From: Cereibacter sphaeroides
Lineage (GTDB): Bacteria > Pseudomonadota > Alphaproteobacteria > Rhodobacterales > Rhodobacteraceae
DNA length: 64,000 bases
NCBI GenBank assembly: GCA_003243455.1
Contig: QFQS01000001.1
Span: 372,001 to 436,000, forward strand
Direction: 5' to 3'
A model generated the notes under the pieces. The model saw nothing but the letters and a program-made list of their open reading frames with translations. It was not told the DNA's origin and did not search any database. Shown here piece by piece: positions 41,366 to 49,996 of this stretch (within the stretch, counting starts at the first letter, position 1; each line of letters opens with the position of its first letter). Made by a program: the position numbers and the translations under genes.

Positions 41366-43672
41366 TTGGCCAATGCTGGAACGTTCGACCTGTCCGCCGC
41401 CGCGCAACGGGTCGCACCTCGGACGGGCATCCTTTTCGTCGCGGCCCTGACGCTTGGTCTGGGCGCGTTGATTCTGCCCGAAGCGTCCTGGCGCCTTGGT
41501 GCCTTGTCGGCGGCTTTGACGCTTTGCCTGCTGGCCTGCGTGATCCGGGTGCTGGCGGCGCGCGAAAACGCGCGTAAGCAACTCCGGCGTACGCAGATTG
41601 CCGCCTTGGTCGAAGATGATGCCGCGCCCTGTTTCACAACCGATGCAGAGGGTGAGATCGGTTATCAGAACGCGGCCGCGGTCAAGCGTTTTGCAGCACT
41701 TGTCGGACAGACGCTCGCCTCGGCGATCGGGGACCATTTCGTCAGCCCCGGTGCCGTGCTGTATCGGCTGCAAAGCCGGGCTGCCGCAAAGGGTTCGGCG
41801 CGCGAGGATATCGTGACGCGGCGCGGGCATACGCGTCTGTCGGTTCATCGCGTCGGCGAAAACGACTTTCTGTGGCGGCTTGAAGAGATGCTCGAACGCA
41901 CAAGTCCGGGGCGCGGGGCCGAGGCGCTGAGCCTGCCGATGCTCGTCTCAAACAAATCGGGCGTCGTGCTTTTCATGAACGAAGCGATGCGGCGGCTTCT
42001 TGGCGGTCGCCCGCGCCATCTCGACCGCATATTCCCCAATATCGCGCTGCGCTCGGGAGAAGAGACGGTCGTCTCCACTCTGGATGGGCCCGTCCGCGCC
42101 ATCGCTGCAGAGGTGGAAGGGCCGGGAGAACGGAGGGAGATATATCTTCTGCCGCTGTCGGATCAGCCCGCTCCGGCAGAACGGGCCGACTTCGATCACC
42201 TGCCGGTTGCGCTGGCAACCCTGCTTGCCGATGGCAGCATCCAGGCGGCGAACATCGCAGCAAGAGAGCTGCTCTATATTGGCGAAGGCACGACAGCGCG
42301 GCTTTCGGACCTGCTGGAGGGGCTTGGGCGGTCGCTCGGCGATTGGATCGGTGACGTATTGGCCGAACGGGTGCCCGGCGGATCGGAGGTATTGCGCCTG
42401 CGCCACTCCGAGGCGGAGACGTTCCTTCAGGTCACGCTTCGCCGCATCACCCAGGGCGGACGCCCGCTGGCCCTTGCAGTTCTTAACGACGCAACAGAGT
42501 TCAAGACACTCGAAGCACAACTGGTACAAAGCCAGAAAATGCATACGATCGGCCAGTTTGCCGGTGGTATCGCGCATGACCTGAACAATGTGCTGACGGC
42601 GATCTCGGGGCATTGCGATCTTTTGCTTCTGCGCCACGATGCCGATGAGGTCGAATATGCCGATCTGATCCAGATCCATCAGAATTCCAACCGGGCGGCC
42701 AGCCTTGTGGGCAAGCTGCTTGCCTATTCGCGCAAGCAGACGCTCCGACTTGAACGGGTCGATCTGTTCGATGTCCTGTCCGAGACGACGCATCTGCTGC
42801 ACCGACTGATCGGTGAAAAGATACAGCTCTCGCTTCGTCACGCGCCATCGCTGGGTCCGATCCGGGCGGACAGGCACCAGCTTGAACAGGTACTGATAAA
42901 TCTGGCGACAAACGCCCGAGATGCGATGATGCCGAAAGGCGGCACTATCGAGATTGCGACGCGGGAAATCGTGCTTTCCGGGGAACTGCGCCGCAACGGT
43001 GCGGTCGTGCCACCCGGCAAATACGCCTTGATAACCGTGACAGACACCGGCCACGGAATTCCGCCGGATCGCATCCAGAAGGTGTTCGAGCCGTTCTACA
43101 CAACCAAGCGCCCGGGTGAGGGGACCGGCCTTGGCCTGGCGACGGCCTATGGCACGATAAAGCAGACGGGCGGGTTCATCTTCATCGATTCGGAGGTCGG
43201 AGTGGGAACGACGTTCCTGCTGTATTTCCCTATCCACGAGACCCCGGTCGAAGTGGAAACGCCTGAACCGATTGTGGTTGCGAACCGGAAAATGACCCGG
43301 CAAGGCGAAGGCGTCGTGCTGCTTGTCGAGGACGAAGCACCGGTACGGGCCTTTGCCTCGCGCGCGCTCCGGTTGCGTGGCTACACGGTTCTCGAGGCCG
43401 AAAACGCCGAGGCGGCTCTCACGCTTCTGGAGGATCCGGGCGTAGAGGTGGATGTTTTCGTGACCGACGTGGTCATGCCCGGGCTGGACGGGCCGAGCTG
43501 GGTCAGGAAAGCTCTGGAACAAAGGCCCAATGTGAAGGTCGTCTTCGTTTCCGGCTATGCAGAAGACAGTTTTTCTGAGGTGCAGGGCCAGATCGCGAAC
43601 TCGGTCTTTCTGCCCAAGCCATTCTCGCTAAACGATCTTACGGCGACGGTGCAGGGGCAGCTTCTTCATTGA
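41366..43672 (+). CDS. cckA: CckA-type hybrid sensor histidine kinase
   Basis: This 768-residue kinase has two N-terminal membrane helices (about residues 20-38 and 44-64) and PAS-like regions (about residues 75-370). The HisKA domain is GGIAHDLNNVLTAISGH with phospho-acceptor His404, and the HATPase has NLATNARDAM, TDTGHGIP and GTGLGLATAYG. The C-terminal receiver has Asp701 in VFVTDVVMPG. The HisKA and H-box sequence is characteristic of CckA, which drives ChpT and CtrA. In Rhodobacterales this relay governs motility and gene transfer agents more than the cell cycle. The start is TTG behind a strong GGAGGGG (41354-41360); no ATG fits as well. Confidence 0.93.
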   Translation: MANAGTFDLSAAAQRVAPRTGILFVAALTLGLGALILPEASWRLGALSAALTLCLLACVIRVLAARENARKQLRRTQIAALVEDDAAPCFTTDAEGEIGYQNAAAVKRFAALVGQTLASAIGDHFVSPGAVLYRLQSRAAAKGSAREDIVTRRGHTRLSVHRVGENDFLWRLEEMLERTSPGRGAEALSLPMLVSNKSGVVLFMNEAMRRLLGGRPRHLDRIFPNIALRSGEETVVSTLDGPVRAIAAEVEGPGERREIYLLPLSDQPAPAERADFDHLPVALATLLADGSIQAANIAARELLYIGEGTTARLSDLLEGLGRSLGDWIGDVLAERVPGGSEVLRLRHSEAETFLQVTLRRITQGGRPLALAVLNDATEFKTLEAQLVQSQKMHTIGQFAGGIAHDLNNVLTAISGHCDLLLLRHDADEVEYADLIQIHQNSNRAASLVGKLLAYSRKQTLRLERVDLFDVLSETTHLLHRLIGEKIQLSLRHAPSLGPIRADRHQLEQVLINLATNARDAMMPKGGTIEIATREIVLSGELRRNGAVVPPGKYALITVTDTGHGIPPDRIQKVFEPFYTTKRPGEGTGLGLATAYGTIKQTGGFIFIDSEVGVGTTFLLYFPIHETPVEVETPEPIVVANRKMTRQGEGVVLLVEDEAPVRAFASRALRLRGYTVLEAENAEAALTLLEDPGVEVDVFVTDVVMPGLDGPSWVRKALEQRPNVKVVFVSGYAEDSFSEVQGQIANSVFLPKPFSLNDLTATVQGQLLH

Positions 43673-43764
43673 AGACCTGCTGGTACGGTCCCGGATTTGG
43701 GCCACTGGAAGAGTCAGCTGGTTGAGGGCGTTCTGGAACCGCCATTTCGCCAGAGTTCATGCAC

Positions 43765-44358
43765 CTATCGGCTCAACCCCTCATACAACGCAAGATCGGG
43801 TGCCAGTTGCTTGCGAGCCAAGATCTGTGTGGCGGGCGAAAGATCAAGTGAAGCCTGGGGCGAGACATTTCGGCGCGGAAGGTCGATGGTGGTTTCGAGA
43901 CGTTCCTCGAAAAATCGGATGAAACCCTTCATGTTCTCATACCTGAACAGGTGATCCACCCCGGCCCCCTGTCGCGGACGCAGAAAACGCGCCTGTGAAC
44001 CCACAGCCGCAAACTCGGGCTGCGGATCACTGCAATAGGCGCGAAGGAAATCGTCGAAACTCATATGTGCCGTGCTGCGCGCCGGGTCGGGCAGATCGGC
44101 GCGCAGGCGGTAGCGGTACCAGCTGCCCAGCCAGTCAATCGGCTCTCGCATGAGCGCGACGACCTCGAACTGGCGTCCTGACGAGGCCGCGAGGTAGGGC
44201 GCAATGAATCGATGATAACGATGGACGGAAGTGTGTTTGAGCGCCGTCGGCTGACCAAGCCGCACCGTGGCCAATGGGCCAAGTGCCGCCGCGATTGCGG
44301 TCGAGCCGGTCTTGGGCGTGGCCAGCAGAACAAGACCCTGTTCCCAGAAGATGAGCAT
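43765..44358 (-). CDS. Sulfotransferase-family protein
   Basis: This 197-residue protein has a 5'-phosphosulfate-binding loop, LATPKTGSTAIAAAL, near the N-terminus. The 3'-phosphate-binding segment ALMREPIDWLGSWYRYR lies about residue 70. This is the pattern of PAPS-dependent sulfotransferases, and the protein is short for the family. The acceptor is unknown and no carbohydrate or lipid genes are adjacent. It is divergent from recA. Confidence 0.75.
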   Translation of the reverse strand: MLIFWEQGLVLLATPKTGSTAIAAALGPLATVRLGQPTALKHTSVHRYHRFIAPYLAASSGRQFEVVALMREPIDWLGSWYRYRLRADLPDPARSTAHMSFDDFLRAYCSDPQPEFAAVGSQARFLRPRQGAGVDHLFRYENMKGFIRFFEERLETTIDLPRRNVSPQASLDLSPATQILARKQLAPDLALYEGLSR

Positions 44359-44455
44359 CCGACATTCCTTCCGGCCAATTCCCTGCCATACCCGCAGTTT
44401 CGCGTAAACCTTCCCTTAAGACTTTGCTGAAAATGTTAGTTATCGAAAATCTGAG

Positions 44456-44484
44456 TTGATTTGTTCTGGTTTTGATCTCATAAA
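44456..44484 (+). promoter_or_regulatory. recA promoter
   Basis: TTGATT and CATAAA are separated by 17 bp, placing the start near 44491. This overlaps a perfect SOS box immediately downstream and an imperfect one within the spacer, which suits LexA repression. Confidence 0.55.
44463..44477. promoter_or_regulatory. Imperfect second SOS half-match
   Basis: GTTC-N7-GATC matches the box at seven of eight fixed positions and lies between the -35 and -10 of the recA promoter. It is a weaker candidate than the site at 44490. Confidence 0.35.
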
Positions 44485-44489
44485 CTCCA

Positions 44490-44504
44490 GAACAAGTCAG
44501 GAAC
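44490..44504. promoter_or_regulatory. LexA SOS box of recA
   Basis: GAACAAGTCAGGAAC is GAAC-N7-GAAC, the reverse complement of the alphaproteobacterial LexA box GTTC-N7-GTTC, with no mismatch. It sits at the predicted transcription start of recA. Confidence 0.85.
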
Positions 44505-44553
44505 GCTCTCACCAATTGCCGCCCGCTACCGGCTGTGGAATAAGGAACAAGAC

Positions 44554-45615
44554 ATGGCATCCGCCACGCTGATCGAACTGAACGGAAAGCGCGATATGGA
44601 CAAGGCAAAGGCGCTGGAAAGCGCCCTGGCGCAGATCGAACGCCAATTCGGCAAGGGCTCCATCATGAAGCTCGGGTCGGACAATGCGATCATGGATGTC
44701 GAGGCAACTTCGACGGGTTCGCTTGGGCTTGATATCGCGCTTGGCATAGGTGGCCTGCCGAAAGGGCGGATCATCGAGATTTACGGCCCTGAAAGCTCTG
44801 GCAAGACGACGCTGACGCTGCATGCGGTCGCGGAAGAGCAGAAAAAGGGCGGCGTTTGCGCCTTTGTCGACGCCGAACACGCACTTGATCCGCAGTATGC
44901 GCGGAAGCTTGGTGTGAATCTGGATGAGTTGCTGATCAGCCAGCCTGACACGGGCGAGCAGGCGCTGGAGATCGTCGATACGCTGGTGCGTTCCGGTGCC
45001 GTCAGCATGGTCGTGGTCGACTCGGTCGCAGCCCTGACTCCCAAGGCCGAGATCGAGGGCGACATGGGCGATATGCAGATGGGCAGTCAGGCCCGCCTGA
45101 TGAGCCAGGCGATGCGCAAGCTGACGGCCAGCATAGGCAAGTCGAACTGCATGGTGATTTTCATCAACCAGATCCGCATGAAGATCGGTGTGATGTTCGG
45201 CAGCCCCGAGACGACAACCGGGGGCAACGCGCTCAAGTTCTACGCCAGCGTGCGCCTCGATATTCGCCGCATCGGCGCAATCAAGGATCGCGACGAGGTC
45301 GTGGGCAATACCACCCGCGTGAAGGTGGTGAAGAACAAGGTCGCCCCACCGTTCAAGGAAGTCGAGTTCGACATCATGTATGGCGAGGGAATCTCGAAAA
45401 CCGGCGAACTTATCGACCTGGGCGTCAAGGCTGGCGTCGTCGAGAAATCCGGCAGCTGGTATTCGTATGGCGACGAGCGGATCGGTCAGGGACGTGAGAA
45501 CGCCAAGGCATTCCTGCGCCAGAATCCGGGGGTGGCCGACGATATCGAGGCCAAGATCCGCGCGGGACACGGGCTCGATTTCTCATCGTCGGGTGAAGAT
45601 GTGGTCGACGAATAG
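44554..45615 (+). CDS. recA: Recombinase RecA
   Basis: This protein forms filaments on single-stranded DNA, catalyses strand exchange and triggers LexA self-cleavage. The 353-residue protein has Walker A GPESSGKTTLTL, Walker B VVVDSVAALTP, the L2-region INQIRMKIGVMFGSPETTTGGNALKFYASVR pattern (quoted in part: NQIRMKIGVMFG) and an acidic tail ending VVDE. Length is standard. It has its own promoter with SOS box and ends in a clear terminator. Confidence 0.98.
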   Translation: MASATLIELNGKRDMDKAKALESALAQIERQFGKGSIMKLGSDNAIMDVEATSTGSLGLDIALGIGGLPKGRIIEIYGPESSGKTTLTLHAVAEEQKKGGVCAFVDAEHALDPQYARKLGVNLDELLISQPDTGEQALEIVDTLVRSGAVSMVVVDSVAALTPKAEIEGDMGDMQMGSQARLMSQAMRKLTASIGKSNCMVIFINQIRMKIGVMFGSPETTTGGNALKFYASVRLDIRRIGAIKDRDEVVGNTTRVKVVKNKVAPPFKEVEFDIMYGEGISKTGELIDLGVKAGVVEKSGSWYSYGDERIGQGRENAKAFLRQNPGVADDIEAKIRAGHGLDFSSSGEDVVDE

Positions 45616-45638
45616 CCCGTCCTGAAGGGCGTATATCC

Positions 45639-45667
45639 GGGCCGGGGCCGAAAGGTTCCGGCCCTTT
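45639..45667 (+). terminator. recA terminator
   Basis: An 11-bp stem (GGGCCGGGGCC with GGTTCCGGCCC, two G-U pairs) capped by a GAAA tetraloop is followed by a TTTCGTTT tail. It lies 24 bp after the recA stop. Confidence 0.8.
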
Positions 45668-45756
45668 CGTTTGCGACGGTGGACAGGCCGCGGCGTGGGG
45701 GATAAACGGAACGCCAGTCTTTTTCGCGCCTGCCGCACGAGGGGGTTACGCCACAT

Positions 45757-48411
45757 ATGCCGTCGCTGAACGATATCCGATCCACCTTCCTCGATTTCTA
45801 TGCCCGCAATGGTCACCGGGTGGTGCCGTCCAGCCCGCTGGTGCCGCGCAACGACCCCACGCTGATGTTCGCCAATTCGGGCATGGTTCAGTTCAAGAAC
45901 CTGTTCACCGGGGCCGAGACCCGTGACTACTCCCGTGCGACCACGGCGCAGAAATGCGTCCGTGCCGGCGGCAAGCACAACGACCTGGACAATGTCGGTT
46001 ATACCGCGCGGCACCATACATTCTTCGAGATGCTGGGAAATTTCAGCTTTGGCGATTACTTCAAGGAAAGCGCCATTCCCTTTGCCTGGGAACTGCTAAC
46101 CAGGGATTTCGACATCCCGAAGGACAAGCTGCTGGTCACGGTCTATCACACCGATGATGAGGCGGCGGACATCTGGAAAAGGGTCGCAGGATTCAGCGAC
46201 GATCGGATCATTCGCATCCCCACGAACGACAACTTCTGGATGATGGGACCGACCGGCCCTTGCGGCCCCTGCACCGAGATCTTCTTCGACCACGGCGACA
46301 AGATCTGGGGCGGGCCGCCCGGCAGCGCCGATCAGGACGGCGACCGGTTCATCGAGATCTGGAACCTGGTCTTCATGCAGTTCGAGCAGTTTGCGGACGG
46401 TTCGCGCACAGGCCTGCCGAAACCATCCATCGACACCGGCATGGGGCTGGAGCGGATCGGGGCGCTGCTGCAGGGCAAGCACGACAACTACGACACCGAC
46501 CTGATGCGCAGCCTGATCGAGGCCAGCGCCAATGCCACCAGCACCAACCCGGATGGGCCGGGCAAAACGCATCACCGCGTGATCGCGGATCACCTGCGCT
46601 CGACCTCCTTTCTTATCGCGGACGGCGTCATGCCGTCGAACGAGGGGCGGGGCTATGTCCTGCGTCGCATCATGCGGCGCGCGATGCGGCACGCGCATCA
46701 GCTGGGTGCGCAGGATCCTGTCATGCACCGGCTGGTGCCGGCATTGGTGCGACAGATGGGTGCGGCCTATCCGGAACTGACCCGGGCGCAGGCTCTGATC
46801 GAAGAAACGTTGCGGCTGGAAGAGACGCGATTCCGTCAAACGCTGGACCGGGGGCTACGGCTGCTGGACGACGAACTGGCAAAACTGCCCGAGGGCGGCG
46901 CACTGCCGGGAGAGGCGGCGTTCCGGCTTTACGACACTTACGGCTTTCCGCTCGATCTGACGCAGGACGCGCTTCGCGAGCAGGGCCGGACAGTGGACGC
47001 GGCGGGTTTCGATGCGGCGATGGCCGAGCAGAAGGCCAAGGCGCGAGCAAGCTGGGCTGGTTCCGGTGAAACCAAGGATGCGGCAATCTGGTTCGATCTG
47101 GCCGATAAACACGGGCCGAGCGAGTTTCTGGGCTACGACACCGAGATTGCCGAAGGTCAGGTGCTGGCCATCGTGTCTGGCGGGGCGGCGGTCGATGTGG
47201 CAAAGCTGGGCGATACGGTGCAGATCGTGGTCAACCAGACGCCGTTCTATGCCGAATCCGGCGGTCAGGTGGGCGACCGGGGGTTGCTGAAAACCGAGAC
47301 CGGGGCTGCGCGGGTCACCGACACCAAGCGATCGCAGGGTCTGACCCTGCACATGGCCGAGGTGACGCTGGGAGAGATCAGCCCCGGCCAGGGCGCAACG
47401 CTGAGCGTGGATCACGTACATCGGTCCGCAATCCGGGCCAACCACTCGGCAACGCACCTTTTGAACGAGGCGCTGCGCCGGACGCTGGGCGATCACATCG
47501 CGCAGCGCGGCAGCCTGAATGCGCATGACCGGCTGCGTTTCGACTTCAGCCATTCCAAGGGCCTTACCCCGCAGGAATTGGCGCGCGTGGAGGCAGAGGT
47601 AAACGAATTCATCCGTCAGAACAGCGCAGTGGAAACACGGCTGATGTCGCCTGACGATGCCCGCGCCCTTGGTGCACAGGCGCTGTTCGGCGAGAAGTAT
47701 GGTGACGAGGTGCGAGTCGTCTCGATGGGCGAGCTTGACGGCTCGGGCAAGGGCACAGACGGGCGGACCTATTCGCTGGAGCTTTGCGGCGGCACCCATG
47801 TCGGGCGGCTGGGCGAGATCGGGCTGTTCGTCCTGTTGGGCGACAGCGCCTCTGCCGCCGGTGTGCGGCGCATCGAGGCGCTGACGGGCGAGGGCGCGCT
47901 GACCTATGTGAACGATCAGTTGCATAAACTTGAGGAAGCCTCGGCCCTTTTGAAAGCGCCTGCTGATGTTTTCCTCGACCGCCTCAAAGCCCTGGTCGAA
48001 GAACGGCGCACCCTGCAGAACGAGGTTGCCCAGCTTCGGCGAGAGCTTGCCATGGGCGGCAGCGGGCCGGGGACCGAGGCGAAAGACATCGGCGGCGTCA
48101 AATTCCTGTCGCAGGTGGTCTCGGGCGTGACGGGTCGCGACCTGCCGGGGCTGATCGACGAGATGAAGACGCGCGTTGGTTCGGGCGCGGTTCTGCTGAT
48201 CGCCGACACGGGTGGCAAGGCAGCGGTGGCGGCGGGTGTGACGTCCGATCTTACCAGCCGATTCTCGGCGGTCGATCTTGCGCGGGCGGCGGCGGAGAAA
48301 CTGGGGGGCAAGGGTGGCGGCGGGCGACCCGACATGGCGCAGGCCGGTGGAACCGACGTGAGCAACGCCGAGGCCGCCATCAAGGCGGCGGAAGCCGTGA
48401 TAGGAGCCTGA
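45757..48411 (+). CDS. alaS: Alanyl-tRNA synthetase
   Basis: This 884-residue class II synthetase begins with SLNDIRSTFLDFYARNGH. The catalytic motif region is RHHTFFEMLGNFSFGDYF. The editing domain has NHSATHLLNEALR and CGGTHVGRLGEIG, and the DHHA1 C-terminal domain has GGGRPDMAQAGG. Length is normal. It starts at ATG 45757 behind GAGGGGG. The DUF1330 gene follows two bases after its stop. Confidence 0.98.
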   Translation: MPSLNDIRSTFLDFYARNGHRVVPSSPLVPRNDPTLMFANSGMVQFKNLFTGAETRDYSRATTAQKCVRAGGKHNDLDNVGYTARHHTFFEMLGNFSFGDYFKESAIPFAWELLTRDFDIPKDKLLVTVYHTDDEAADIWKRVAGFSDDRIIRIPTNDNFWMMGPTGPCGPCTEIFFDHGDKIWGGPPGSADQDGDRFIEIWNLVFMQFEQFADGSRTGLPKPSIDTGMGLERIGALLQGKHDNYDTDLMRSLIEASANATSTNPDGPGKTHHRVIADHLRSTSFLIADGVMPSNEGRGYVLRRIMRRAMRHAHQLGAQDPVMHRLVPALVRQMGAAYPELTRAQALIEETLRLEETRFRQTLDRGLRLLDDELAKLPEGGALPGEAAFRLYDTYGFPLDLTQDALREQGRTVDAAGFDAAMAEQKAKARASWAGSGETKDAAIWFDLADKHGPSEFLGYDTEIAEGQVLAIVSGGAAVDVAKLGDTVQIVVNQTPFYAESGGQVGDRGLLKTETGAARVTDTKRSQGLTLHMAEVTLGEISPGQGATLSVDHVHRSAIRANHSATHLLNEALRRTLGDHIAQRGSLNAHDRLRFDFSHSKGLTPQELARVEAEVNEFIRQNSAVETRLMSPDDARALGAQALFGEKYGDEVRVVSMGELDGSGKGTDGRTYSLELCGGTHVGRLGEIGLFVLLGDSASAAGVRRIEALTGEGALTYVNDQLHKLEEASALLKAPADVFLDRLKALVEERRTLQNEVAQLRRELAMGGSGPGTEAKDIGGVKFLSQVVSGVTGRDLPGLIDEMKTRVGSGAVLLIADTGGKAAVAAGVTSDLTSRFSAVDLARAAAEKLGGKGGGGRPDMAQAGGTDVSNAEAAIKAAEAVIGA

Positions 48412-48412
48412 T

Positions 48413-48703
48413 ATGCCGACAGCACTCTGGATAGCCCATGTTACCGTGACCAACCCCGAGTCCTACGCGAACTATGCAAAGGGTGCCGGTCCTGCCATAA
48501 ACGCCCATGGCGGCGTCTTTCTGGCGAGGGGCGGTCGCCATGTGCAGCTTGAGGGTAACGATCGCGCGCGCAACGTCGTGGCCCGCTTCCCATCGCTGGA
48601 GGCCGCCGTGGCCTGCTATAACTCGCCCGAATACCAGGCGGCCCTTGCCCATGCCAAGGACGCGGCGGTGCGGGATCTGGTGGTGGTGGAAGAGGTCGAA
48701 TAG
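48413..48703 (+). CDS. DUF1330 family protein
   Basis: This 96-residue ferredoxin-like-fold (dimeric alpha/beta barrel) protein has the DUF1330 pattern: ALWIAHVTVTNPESYANY, GGVFLARGG and VARFPSLEAAVACYNSPEYQ. Function is unproven in most species. It is one base after alaS and likely read through from it, so expression would follow tRNA synthetase levels. A direct link to alanylation is not implied. Confidence 0.85.
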   Translation: MPTALWIAHVTVTNPESYANYAKGAGPAINAHGGVFLARGGRHVQLEGNDRARNVVARFPSLEAAVACYNSPEYQAALAHAKDAAVRDLVVVEEVE

Positions 48704-48731
48704 CCGCGCCGCCGCGTCACGCGATTTCACG

Positions 48732-49886
48732 TCAAGCGCGTCTGACCCTTTCGACCAATGTGGCAAGATCGGCCTGTCGCCGCGTGCCGGTTTTGCCCAT
48801 TGCCGATTTCAACTGGCTTCTGACGGTGTGGATCGAGGCTTGCCTGGCTTCGGCAATCTGTTCCAGCGTGCTGCCTCCGGCAATTCGGTCTACTATATCG
48901 ACTTCCGATTTCGTCAGGCCAAAGCGCTCGGTCAGCCGATGGGAAATGCCAAGGGTGCTTACGGCACGTTCCACAATCAAAAGAACGGCCGCCGGTGGCC
49001 GATGTCCAAACCAGTTCGGGGAAACTTCGGCGGCGCTGGCGGCGTCCAGTGGTATCGCCCTGGCAGAGAAGAACGAATTGTTGGCTCCTCGCAAAGGGAA
49101 CGGCAATGCAAGGCGATCAAGGCCACGCTGTTCGGTTGCTATTGCAATATCGAGATGATCTTCGACCGACATCTCGCGCATGCCGATTCGATTGCCTGGC
49201 AACAGATGGACAGGGCCATCCAATTGCTCCAGCATTTCGTGCGCAACGTCGTTCATTTGAAGCAACGTGCGCTTGGCGCTGATCACAAATATTGCAGCAC
49301 CACCCGCATTCAGATTCTGCCGCGCTGCAAAGCTTTCCAGTTTCAGCCCATCCAGCGCACGCGAGACCTGCTGTGCCTGCAAGACGAACGGCAACAGTTT
49401 TCCGATCCACTGCGCGGCGATTTCCTCGTTTTTCTCCAGATTTCTGAAACGCACGGTCGTGCCAAGGCAAAAGGCCGTCTCGCCATTGGCGGTCAGTATC
49501 ACGCCGGCACCACCACTCAGGTTGTCCTGGGGCTTTAGCCAGTCGTTATAGAATTCGGTGCGAACCAGATCGCGTGTCTCCATCACGTTCGCGATCTTGA
49601 ACACTTCGCCGGGCCGTCTCTGGCTGAAACGGGGCGCCCAGCAATTCAGACGGTTGTAGTTTTCGCCATAGCTTTCAGCGTAGCTGTCCTCTAGCCCATG
49701 GGAAATCACCACGGGTGCCTGAGCGCTGCCGGGACTACAGGCCAACAAGCTGACAGGATTGTCGTCGCAAACTTCGGAAAGCTTGGGCAGCAGATCGGAC
49801 CAGTATTGCGGGTCGAGTGACGCCTTGAAGATCGTCATCGACATTTCCGCTAGTGCCGCGCTTGAATCTATCCCCGGTCGAGACAT
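48732..49886 (-). CDS. LuxR-type transcriptional regulator with unassigned N-terminal domain
   Basis: This 384-residue protein has a C-terminal LuxR helix-turn-helix (about residues 318-378: RFGLTKSEVDIVDRIAGGST, then EARQASIHTVRSQLKSAMGK). The long N-terminal half does not match a receiver or an acyl-homoserine-lactone domain that I can recognise; a PAS-like central segment (about residues 190-280) is possible. No LuxI-type gene is nearby. An 18-bp perfect palindrome 69 bp upstream of its start may be its own site. The chosen start has a weak ribosome site, and Met15 or Met17 are alternatives. Confidence 0.75.
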   Translation of the reverse strand: MSRPGIDSSAALAEMSMTIFKASLDPQYWSDLLPKLSEVCDDNPVSLLACSPGSAQAPVVISHGLEDSYAESYGENYNRLNCWAPRFSQRRPGEVFKIANVMETRDLVRTEFYNDWLKPQDNLSGGAGVILTANGETAFCLGTTVRFRNLEKNEEIAAQWIGKLLPFVLQAQQVSRALDGLKLESFAARQNLNAGGAAIFVISAKRTLLQMNDVAHEMLEQLDGPVHLLPGNRIGMREMSVEDHLDIAIATEQRGLDRLALPFPLRGANNSFFSARAIPLDAASAAEVSPNWFGHRPPAAVLLIVERAVSTLGISHRLTERFGLTKSEVDIVDRIAGGSTLEQIAEARQASIHTVRSQLKSAMGKTGTRRQADLATLVERVRRA

Positions 49887-49954
49887 CAGAACACGCCAAT
49901 ATTATTTTGCACGTCCATCAGACAAAAGCATGGCATGGCAGATTGAAGGTGGGA

Positions 49955-49972
49955 ATAGCACATTTGTGCTAT
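49955..49972. promoter_or_regulatory. Perfect 18-bp palindrome upstream of the LuxR gene
   Basis: ATAGCACATTTGTGCTAT has perfect 8-bp arms. It lies between the typA stop and the LuxR-type gene, both on the reverse strand. There is no U run after it, so an operator is more likely than a terminator. Confidence 0.55.
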
Positions 49973-49996
49973 GTCCCGCAGTGATTTGCCTGAGTG

